Of a stretch of 64,000 nucleotides of DNA, positions 1-7,558 are shown one piece after another; the stretch's first letter is position 1; every line of letters begins with the position of its first letter. This stretch comes from Adhaeretor mobilis (GTDB taxonomy: Bacteria; Planctomycetota; Planctomycetia; Pirellulales; Lacipirellulaceae): positions 2,543,501 to 2,607,500 of the forward strand of contig NZ_CP036263.1 in the NCBI RefSeq assembly GCF_007741515.1, read 5' to 3'. A program made the translations under genes and the position numbers. The notes beneath the pieces are model-generated. The model saw nothing but the letters and a program-made list of their open reading frames with translations. It made no database searches and was not told the origin of the DNA.

Positions 1-2
1 CT

Positions 3-1379
3 GGAGCTGCAGGGGCTGGTGACGGTTGGGTTGATGCCGAGGGAAGCATCACAGGCCTGCAGTCGAGGCCGGAAATCGTTCCTCATCTCTCCCAAGGCAC
101 TGTTTGGTCGGTGACCGGAGGACAAAGGCTGCTGGGACGAATCGGCGCCTCGGGCAATACTGACGGCGTGGAAGCCAACTTTGATCAAAACACCATGTCG
201 GCAGTCGTCGTCGGGCGCGTTGACGCTTCGGGTAGCGGCCAAGGCTATCTCTTTGATTTCCGCGACGATGCGGCGACAGGCGGCGGGTCGAACGCCAATG
301 ACGGATTCGCTTTAAGGTACGACTATGCTTCAGGCATGCTCCAAGGTGTGGCAAAGCAGACAGTGAACGCCTCGGTTGCTATGCCGACAGGCGAATGGTT
401 TGTCGCAAGTTACGCCTGGGACGGGGCCGCCGGAACGGCGACTGTGAACGTGAATACCATTTCTGGATTTACGGCCTCCAACACGACCGCTGCTGAAACT
501 GCAGCGCTGGCCCCAGATCGTTGGCGACCTGTCGCGGATGCGAGTGGCAACCAAGGGTTTTACGGAAAGACGGGCGATCTGATGCTCTACAACGACGTGC
601 TCGATCATAGTGCCGTCGCTAGCCAGTTAATAGCCGACTACTTCAATGTCCCGGAGTTGCTCATCAATCGCGACTCGGGAGAGATTACCATTAGCAATGC
701 TAACGGCGCTAATTTGACAAACGTAGTCGGCTACAAGATCACTTCCGAAGGGGGCGCCTTGAACCCTGCCCAATGGACGTCCATCGCAGGCAACTACGAT
801 GCGGGCAGCCCCGGCGCAAGCCAGGTCGATCCGGACAACAACTGGACTGAGTTAAGCGGCCCCGCCAACCGGACCGACTTGTCGGAAGCCACCTTCGAGA
901 GCAACGGCTCGCCGAGTTCCGACGGCGCCGACTTCCTGCACGGCAACGCCACTAGTTTGGGAGACGCTTGGTTTCAATACTACGATGAAGGCGGCATCGC
1001 CGCCGAGTTGCTCTTCGCAGACGGCGACGTTGCCCCCTTGGACGTGCGTTTTACTGGCAATGGCGGCAATCCCTTTGCCTACGGCGACTTGAACTTCGAC
1101 GGCGTGATTGACCAGGCTGACTTCAACGGCGTGTTCTTGCCTAACTACGGAGCAGACACCTCGTCGCTTGTCTCGAACGTTGAAAAGTATCGCGCAGGCG
1201 ATCTCGACGAAGACGGCAAGATCACGCTCGAGGACTTTGTCCGATTGAACAATGCCTATTTGACGGCGAATCCGGGAGCGGCGGCGTTATCGCTTGCTGC
1301 GGTTCCTGAACCGTCCAGCCTGCTGCTGTTGTCGCTGATTGTCGGCGGGGCCGCGTTTGGCCGTCGGCGTTTTGCTTGA
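3..1379 (+). CDS. LamG-type PEP-CTERM exoprotein, 5' truncated by window
   Basis: The frame is open to the window edge, so the true start lies upstream; the GTG at 111 is only the first internal start codon. The N-terminal part aligns by eye with the next gene (shared 'GAAG', 'QGTVW' and 'YDYASGML/YDYNSGML' stretches), so the two are paralogues. It has a LamG/concanavalin-like region, then an EF-hand/dockerin-like pair (DLNFDGVIDQADF and DLDEDGKITLEDF). It ends in VPEP, a hydrophobic stretch and GRRRFA, a PEP-CTERM exosortase sorting signal. It is probably secreted and surface-processed, perhaps binding carbohydrate or protein. The substrate is unknown. Confidence 0.85.
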   Translation, partial: GAAGAGDGWVDAEGSITGLQSRPEIVPHLSQGTVWSVTGGQRLLGRIGASGNTDGVEANFDQNTMSAVVVGRVDASGSGQGYLFDFRDDAATGGGSNANDGFALRYDYASGMLQGVAKQTVNASVAMPTGEWFVASYAWDGAAGTATVNVNTISGFTASNTTAAETAALAPDRWRPVADASGNQGFYGKTGDLMLYNDVLDHSAVASQLIADYFNVPELLINRDSGEITISNANGANLTNVVGYKITSEGGALNPAQWTSIAGNYDAGSPGASQVDPDNNWTELSGPANRTDLSEATFESNGSPSSDGADFLHGNATSLGDAWFQYYDEGGIAAELLFADGDVAPLDVRFTGNGGNPFAYGDLNFDGVIDQADFNGVFLPNYGADTSSLVSNVEKYRAGDLDEDGKITLEDFVRLNNAYLTANPGAAALSLAAVPEPSSLLLLSLIVGGAAFGRRRFA

Positions 1380-1446
1380 GCAAGCGACATCCTGATCCTT
1401 TTCCATAAAAAATCAATCTTATGATTCTATGAAGGAGACTTATTCA

Positions 1447-4215
1447 ATGACTTTCTCGCGATATTACTTAATGGCCCCGGTGGCAATTGCCTTGCTTGCG
1501 ACGACCGCGCCGCGATCGGCGGTGGCCGAGCTTAAAGCGCATTTTGACCCGAACGTCTTAGCGACGCAATTCTCTGATGGAGACTACGATGGAGGTACGG
1601 TGCCAGTAACCGGCATCGGCGATACGGCCCGATTCGTTTCTGACGTCCGGGATCCCAACCCGGGTGCAGCCGGTTATGGAGCCGGTTTTATTGATCTACA
1701 AAACAATAATGGGCCCCCAATCATTGCGCATCCGACTCAGGGTTCGGTGTGGGAGTTTTCTGGTGGCAACGCTTACTTGAGTCCCAGGGGCTCAAGAGAC
1801 AACACCGATGGATTTGAAGATAATTTCGACTCGAACACGCTGTCGGCGATTGTTGTCGGTCGTTTTGATGCAAGCGGAAGTGGAACTCAGTATCTGTTTG
1901 ATTTGCGCGACGACTCGCCCATTGGCGGTGGGTCGAATACCCCCGATGGATTTGCTTTGCGCTATGACTACAATTCCGGCATGCTGGAAGGCGTCGCCAA
2001 ACAGAGTGTCAACGCTGCAGTACCGCTTGCAGTGGACAGTTGGTTTGTCGCCACTTACGCTTGGGACGGTGCGAATTCCACCGCCACGCTGAGCGTCGAC
2101 TCTTTCTATGGTTCGAATTCGTCCAGTTCCGCCGCGGAGACTGCGGCACTCAACCCGGACGCTTGGCGTATCGGGGTAAATGGGTCCAATACTGGTGCCA
2201 CCCGTCTGCATGGCAACATGGGCGATGCGCTATTCTATAACGACGTCGCCGACCACAGCGCCGTTGCCAATCAACTGGCCACGGATTATCAAGCAAAGGT
2301 GCCGTTCGAGCTTAACGTGGACCAAGTCAGCGGGATGGTCACGCTTAAGAATTCCGCGAGCGCCGGCTACGACATAGACGCTTACCGCATCACCAGCAGC
2401 GGCGGCTCGTTGAACTCCTCGGGTTGGAATACACTGGATGCGCAAGGCTTCGACGGGAACGCCTGGTCGCAGTTGGATGCGGATTCGAGCATCATCTCGG
2501 AAGGCTCGTTTGGGACTGACTCGACCGTCACCGGCGGCGGGCAACTCCAGTTGGGGGCCGCCTTCGACACCTCCGTCGGCGTGGAAGACTTGGTCCTGGA
2601 AGTCCACCTGGCAGGTGACGACGCCACGAAGTTTGTGCTCGGCAACGTGAACTACGTCACCGGCACGGCCAGCGACGCTGATTTCAACACCGATGGCAAC
2701 GTCGATGGCCTTGATTTCCTCACTTGGCAGCGAGGTTTCGGCAACTTTGCCGGCACGGCCGGCCAGTCCGATGGCGACGCCGACGGCGACGGCTTTGTGA
2801 ACGGTTCCGACTTAACGGCTTGGAACTCGCAGTATGGCTCTTCACCGAGCCAGAGCGCCGCCGCCTCGGCCGTGCCCGAGCCGACGACTGCGCTAATGGC
2901 GTTGCTGGCCGCTGTTGGCCTAGTCTCAGTAGTCAGACCGCGACGCCTAGCATCGCGGAACACGACGCTGGCCTGCTGCTTGACGTTGACCTTATTTGTG
3001 GGTTTAACAAGCGAGGTGAACGCTACCGTGTTTGTTGACCGCGACTACACATTCGGTGACGAGGCTGGTGAAGGAGGAGCGACTGGCAACGTGTTGGGGT
3101 CTGGCAACGGCTTCGACAGCACCTGGGACAGTGCAGGATCTCCAGGTGCAGGAGATTACCAAGATCTCTTCGTCGTCAATAATCCCACATATATTGCGGT
3201 TGGAGTCGGTGCTCTGAACGCACGACCGGGGGCTGCGAGCGGCTCCTTGGGAGTATCTTTTGACGGTGTGGACGACTACGTGTCCAGCCCGATCAACTTG
3301 GCGAGGCCAAGTGAGGTGTGGAACAACACGTTGTATTACCCCTCGGAAGACTTTCCCCACAACTACGATGGCATCAAGCTGCAGGGAATGCAATTGTGGG
3401 TCAAGCCGAATGGCGCCACCCAAGCCGTGAGACAGGATATTATTAAAAACAGCGGCGAGCACGGCATTTCAATTACAGAGAATAACACCTGGGGTCTAGT
3501 CACCGACTCGCCGGATCCGCGCGACACGGGCGCGGCCGTCGCCTACGACCAGTGGACGCACGTGGAGCAGGTGAGCGGCGTGCCCTTTATTACCAAAGGC
3601 AGTTCGCAATACGGCGGCGTTTTATTCGTCAATGGCGTTGCCGTCGGGGCGCACACTGCCGCCACTGAATTTTACGTTAACCAGCCGCTGACAATTGGCG
3701 CCATGCAGCTCGAAGGCAATTTAGACGGCGCGACTGCTTCAGCCCCGGAGAATTATTATCACGGCCTGGCCGATGATGCGAGCGTCTTCCTGTGGGGAAG
3801 AAGCACCGGAGGCGACAATTATGGCACGTTCAATGCCGGAACGGATAACGAGTGGATCGCCATGCAGTTATCCGGTTTTGACGCCGCCGATATTAATCTT
3901 GACGGCAGCGTTTCGGGCGACGGAACGGGATCGTCGTCCAGTGACGACGTGAGCGCATTAATTGAAAATTGGTTGACGGTACGCACGGTCGATGACGTTC
4001 AGATTGGCGATTGGGTCAGCCGTCAGGCAGGAGACCTGAATTTTGACGGCGCCGTCGATTTGAACGACGCTTTCCTGCTTCGCGACGGACTGGCCGCGTC
4101 GGGGTTGGGAGCACTCAACTTTGGTCTGCTCCAAGCCGTTCCCGAACCGGCCGCCGCGACGCTGGCGGCAATTGCCATGCTGCTCGGGCTCTCCGTGCGG
4201 AGAAAACAGCAGTAA
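1447..4215 (+). CDS. Fusion of two PEP-CTERM LamG exoproteins
   Basis: A GAAGGAG Shine-Dalgarno at 1431-1437 points to ATG 1447 rather than the in-frame ATG at 1429. The 922-aa product opens with a signal peptide (MTFSRYYL to AVAEL), then a LamG-like domain paralogous to the preceding gene and an EF-hand/dockerin-like pair. A complete PEP-CTERM tail follows (VPEP at about residues 476-479, hydrophobic run, RPRR). The frame does not stop. It continues into a second signal-peptide-like segment (TLACCLTLTLFVGLTSEVNA), a second LamG-like domain, a second dockerin-like pair and a final PEP-CTERM (VPEPAA ... RRKQQ). It looks like two exoprotein genes joined by loss of a stop codon. Which PEP-CTERM is processed is unknown. 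Confidence 0.88.
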   Translation: MTFSRYYLMAPVAIALLATTAPRSAVAELKAHFDPNVLATQFSDGDYDGGTVPVTGIGDTARFVSDVRDPNPGAAGYGAGFIDLQNNNGPPIIAHPTQGSVWEFSGGNAYLSPRGSRDNTDGFEDNFDSNTLSAIVVGRFDASGSGTQYLFDLRDDSPIGGGSNTPDGFALRYDYNSGMLEGVAKQSVNAAVPLAVDSWFVATYAWDGANSTATLSVDSFYGSNSSSSAAETAALNPDAWRIGVNGSNTGATRLHGNMGDALFYNDVADHSAVANQLATDYQAKVPFELNVDQVSGMVTLKNSASAGYDIDAYRITSSGGSLNSSGWNTLDAQGFDGNAWSQLDADSSIISEGSFGTDSTVTGGGQLQLGAAFDTSVGVEDLVLEVHLAGDDATKFVLGNVNYVTGTASDADFNTDGNVDGLDFLTWQRGFGNFAGTAGQSDGDADGDGFVNGSDLTAWNSQYGSSPSQSAAASAVPEPTTALMALLAAVGLVSVVRPRRLASRNTTLACCLTLTLFVGLTSEVNATVFVDRDYTFGDEAGEGGATGNVLGSGNGFDSTWDSAGSPGAGDYQDLFVVNNPTYIAVGVGALNARPGAASGSLGVSFDGVDDYVSSPINLARPSEVWNNTLYYPSEDFPHNYDGIKLQGMQLWVKPNGATQAVRQDIIKNSGEHGISITENNTWGLVTDSPDPRDTGAAVAYDQWTHVEQVSGVPFITKGSSQYGGVLFVNGVAVGAHTAATEFYVNQPLTIGAMQLEGNLDGATASAPENYYHGLADDASVFLWGRSTGGDNYGTFNAGTDNEWIAMQLSGFDAADINLDGSVSGDGTGSSSSDDVSALIENWLTVRTVDDVQIGDWVSRQAGDLNFDGAVDLNDAFLLRDGLAASGLGALNFGLLQAVPEPAAATLAAIAMLLGLSVRRKQQ

Positions 4216-4300
4216 CCCTTTACAAGCACGCTGCGTCGCTGACGGAACTGTTTTGCGGCTTTCAATGCTTCTCTTTCAAAACGAGATAAGGAATATCCCC

Positions 4301-5407
4301 ATGTTAAACAATCACAATCTCATTGATCGATCGCCAAGAACGTATCGCTCTGCCTTTACGCTAGTCGAACTGTTGGTCGTGATCGCGATCATCGGCGTCT
4401 TGGTGGGGCTGTTGTTGCCGGCGGTGCAAGCCGCCAGAGAAGCAGCGAGGCGATCTACCTGCTTGAATAATTTCAAGCAGGTAGGCGTGGCACTGCATAA
4501 TTTCCATTCCGCAATGGAGCACTTTCCACCAGGGACCGAGTATCGCGTACCTAACGCAAAAAGTAGTTGCCCGTTTGCTCCTGACCCGTCAAGTACCAAG
4601 GGCAGTAACTTCCCAGGCTTCGGTTGGGGGGCGTACCTCCTGCCCTACATGGAGCAGACTTCAATCTACAATCTTCTGGAATTGGAAGATTTGCCGTCAG
4701 GCCAAGGCGACGGCGTGTTCTTACGCAACAATCCTACCGACAACTGGTTTGTCGAAGCGGTTGTTTTAGATGCGTTTATCTGCCCGAGTGAAATCAACAC
4801 AGAGAAATGGGTCGACATGGCTTCGAATGCTGGGCACTTCGGAGTGGATGGTTGGGACATGCCGTTGAGCAATATGGCAGGCGTCGCCGACAGTCGGCTC
4901 GGGCATTGTTGGCTGTATCAACCGCGCGCCGACGGAAATGGAGTCTTGTTCAACTATAGCAAAATCAACGCTGGGAAAATCACCGATGGACTCAGCCAAA
5001 CCTTTATCGTGGGAGAAACGACTTCTGCGAAAGGGAGTGACGCTAAATCGGTCGATGTCTGGGTAGGCTCTACCTGGGTGACGCGCGGCGTGAACGACGT
5101 TCATCATGGCATCAATAGCGCAGGATCGTTGCCTGGCGGCCGGGACGATTCGATTGACCCGCTCGATGGCGACGGCGGGAACCGCCACGATGAATACAAT
5201 CGCGAAAACGGCTTTGCTAGTTGGCATCCGGGCGGGGCGCATTTCCTATTTGCCGACGGTAGCTCTCGGTTCTTGGGCGAGGACACTGATCAATACGTCT
5301 TGTGCGCTTATGCGACTAGGGCCTTTCAAGAAACCGTTAGCGATGGAACCGCTTCCGATTCGGGCGTGTGCGGACCTCCTCCTGCACCTGGCCCGGGAGG
5401 CCGCTAA
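4301..5407 (+). CDS. DUF1559 prepilin-like protein
   Basis: A type IV pilin/type II secretion N-terminal methylation motif (FTLVELLVVIAIIGVLVGLL) sits near the N-terminus, followed by AVQAAREAARR, the hallmark of planctomycete DUF1559 proteins. The C-terminus carries the family's H...DG signature (WHPGGAHFLFADGSSRFL). ATG 4301 was chosen because AAGGA at 4288-4292 lies 8 nt upstream and the methylation motif falls at the expected distance; the frame stays open further upstream without coding signature. The protein is probably inserted in the inner membrane and cleaved by a prepilin peptidase. Exact role unknown. It sits between the LamG exoproteins and a small lipoprotein, an arrangement I recall as common in this phylum. 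Confidence 0.92.
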   Translation: MLNNHNLIDRSPRTYRSAFTLVELLVVIAIIGVLVGLLLPAVQAAREAARRSTCLNNFKQVGVALHNFHSAMEHFPPGTEYRVPNAKSSCPFAPDPSSTKGSNFPGFGWGAYLLPYMEQTSIYNLLELEDLPSGQGDGVFLRNNPTDNWFVEAVVLDAFICPSEINTEKWVDMASNAGHFGVDGWDMPLSNMAGVADSRLGHCWLYQPRADGNGVLFNYSKINAGKITDGLSQTFIVGETTSAKGSDAKSVDVWVGSTWVTRGVNDVHHGINSAGSLPGGRDDSIDPLDGDGGNRHDEYNRENGFASWHPGGAHFLFADGSSRFLGEDTDQYVLCAYATRAFQETVSDGTASDSGVCGPPPAPGPGGR

Positions 5408-5482
5408 GCTCAATGCACTGCTAATCAGTGGGAACGAGTTCCCGCAGCTTAAAATCACCTACCTCCATAAGGACAGCCTATC

Positions 5483-5935
5483 GTGAGTACGTTGTTATCC
5501 ATTAACCAAGTTTCCGTTGGACATGCTTCAATCGGCCGAGCCTCTGTACTCGGAGCTGTGCTTGTTTTGGCGTGTTGCGGATGCGGCAACCAAAATGTCC
5601 TAGGCAAGGTCGTCGTGGAAGGCCTCATTACTCTCGACGGTGAGCCAATTCCTAACGGCGAGATCCGCTTCTATCCCTCTGGCGACACGCACGGTCCCGT
5701 TTCGGGCGCCCCTATTAAAGACGGCAAGTACGTCGCGAAAGGAAAGGGCGGTGTACCCATTGGAACGCATCACGTAGATATTCGGGCATTCCGCGCCGAC
5801 AAGAATGCCGCCGCCGATCCTGAAGGGGGGCCGGCCGAACAGTATTTGCCGGCTAAATTCAATACCGAAACGTCGCTCACAGCAACGATCGAACCCTCCA
5901 CAACAAGCTTGGATTTTCCGCTGAAGAGTGAGTGA
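5483..5935 (+). CDS. Small lipoprotein with carboxypeptidase-regulatory-like fold
   Basis: GTG start with AAGGA at 5469-5473. The 150-aa product has a signal segment ending in a lipobox-like LACC, then a short beta-rich domain with 'GLITLDGEPIPNGEIRFYP' and 'DGKY' motifs. These are typical of the transthyretin/carboxypeptidase-regulatory-like lipoproteins that follow DUF1559 genes in planctomycetes. No enzyme motif is visible. Probably periplasmic or outer-membrane anchored. The family assignment is from motif pattern; function is unknown. It follows the DUF1559 gene by 75 bp and is probably cotranscribed. Confidence 0.8.
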   Translation: MSTLLSINQVSVGHASIGRASVLGAVLVLACCGCGNQNVLGKVVVEGLITLDGEPIPNGEIRFYPSGDTHGPVSGAPIKDGKYVAKGKGGVPIGTHHVDIRAFRADKNAAADPEGGPAEQYLPAKFNTETSLTATIEPSTTSLDFPLKSE

Positions 5936-6028
5936 GCAGCGGAGGCTTCCAACTGCCCCCATTGATGCGTCGTAGGCTGTGCAGGGTTCCAGCTTCATTA
6001 GTCCACTATCGTTGCCTATTCGATCGAG

Positions 6029-7555
6029 TTGAGCGTGACGCTTAAGAAACACCTGCTGTGGCCAATCGTTGTGGTGGCATTTTTTATCGGGAACGGAGCA
6101 CGCTCGCGAGCGGAGGTAGAGTCTCCCCGGCCCAACGTGTTATTCCTAGCCGTCGACGACATGCGAGATTGGGTCGGCTGTCTGGGCGGCTACGAGGGGA
6201 CAGTGCATACTCCCCATTTGGATCGATTGGCGAAACGCGGTATACTCTTTGCGAATGCCCATTGCGCTTCGCCCAAGTGTGCGCCTTCTCGAGCAGCGAT
6301 CATGACGGGAATGCGCCCTTCAACGACGGGGCTCTACGAAAATGGACACTGGTGGAAGCCGAACTTCCCAGACATTGTCACGCTCCCGGTGAACTTTGGC
6401 AGGCATGGATATCAAGTAGTCGGGTCGGGAAAGATCTATCATCACACGGCAGGTAACGATCCGCCGTACCAGTGGGACGATTTCTTCCGCCTGACCTTTC
6501 GCAACGACCCTTGGTTTCGCAGCGACAAGCTGAACTATCCCTGGTCGAAGTCTGGGCCCTACCCGAAAGCATATCCGCTAAGCGGCGTGAAAGGCCTAGG
6601 CCATGAAAACGATTGGGGATCGCTTGATATACCTAATAAAGACTACGACGACGCGTTAAGCGCCGACTATGCGGTTAGATTTTTGAAGCAAGAACAGAAA
6701 CGGCCGTTCTTTCTGGCATGCGGTTTGTTTCGGCCCCATCTGCCGTGGTATGTTCCGCAAGAATACTTCGACCTCTATGCCATCAATGAGGTTGTCCTAC
6801 CGCAAGTCAAAGACAACGACCTGGACGACGTTCCGGATGGGGGGAAGAAGCTCGCGAAGAGTCACAGGGAGGATTTGAATACGATCCGCAAGGCAGGCCG
6901 ACAAAAAGAAGCCGTACGCGCCTATCTAGCCAGCATTAGCTACGCCGATGCTCAACTCGGCCGAGTTCTAAAAGCCTTGGAGGAGAGCTCTGTTGCAGAA
7001 AACACGATCATTGTGCTGTGGTCGGATCACGGTTGGCACCTGGGGGAGAAGCAGCATTGGCACAAATCAACTCTCTGGGAAGAGGCCACGCGCGTTCCGT
7101 TGATCATCTGTACCCCTGAAACACGGCCGGGCGTCTGTAAGCGGCCTGTCAGCCTGCTCGACCTCTACCCCACCTTGAATGAGCTTTGCGATTTTGAGCC
7201 AATGGAGTCGCTCGACGGGGTCAGCCTGACGGGCTTATTAAAAGACCCGAACGCCGACTGGGATCGTCCGGCGGTTATTGAATTCAGGCGTGGGAATGCA
7301 GCCGTGCGAAGCGAACGTTTCCGCTACATTCGCTACAGCGGCGGCGGCGAGGAGCTGTATGACCATCGATCCGACCCGCATGAGTGGAACAACCTTACCT
7401 CCAGTTCCAAGCATCAAGGCGTCAAAGAAGAGCTAGGAAAATGGATTGTAAAGAAGTGGGCTCCGTCCGCACTGACGAAGAAGGCGTTTGAATTCGATCC
7501 GGAGAATTATTCGTGGACGAATAAGAAAACTGGCGCCAAGACTTCCGGGGAGTAA
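6029..7555 (+). CDS. Secreted sulfatase, iduronate-2-sulfatase-like
   Basis: Formylglycine sulfatase with an N-terminal signal peptide. The start is TTG 6029; GTG 6035 is an alternative. Key motifs are NVLFLAVDD near residue 36 (metal aspartates), CAPSR at 84-88 (the Cys converted to formylglycine by an FGE-type enzyme), LWSDHGWHLGEK (metal Asp/His) and the typical C-terminal RSERFRYIRY...ELYDHRSDPHEW block. The last block places it with iduronate-2-sulfatase-type enzymes of the S1 class. It would remove sulfate from polysaccharide sugars in the periplasm or outside. It lies 3 bp upstream of the next sulfatase gene, so the two are almost certainly coexpressed. Confidence 0.93.
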   Translation: MSVTLKKHLLWPIVVVAFFIGNGARSRAEVESPRPNVLFLAVDDMRDWVGCLGGYEGTVHTPHLDRLAKRGILFANAHCASPKCAPSRAAIMTGMRPSTTGLYENGHWWKPNFPDIVTLPVNFGRHGYQVVGSGKIYHHTAGNDPPYQWDDFFRLTFRNDPWFRSDKLNYPWSKSGPYPKAYPLSGVKGLGHENDWGSLDIPNKDYDDALSADYAVRFLKQEQKRPFFLACGLFRPHLPWYVPQEYFDLYAINEVVLPQVKDNDLDDVPDGGKKLAKSHREDLNTIRKAGRQKEAVRAYLASISYADAQLGRVLKALEESSVAENTIIVLWSDHGWHLGEKQHWHKSTLWEEATRVPLIICTPETRPGVCKRPVSLLDLYPTLNELCDFEPMESLDGVSLTGLLKDPNADWDRPAVIEFRRGNAAVRSERFRYIRYSGGGEELYDHRSDPHEWNNLTSSSKHQGVKEELGKWIVKKWAPSALTKKAFEFDPENYSWTNKKTGAKTSGE

Positions 7556-7558
7556 TGC

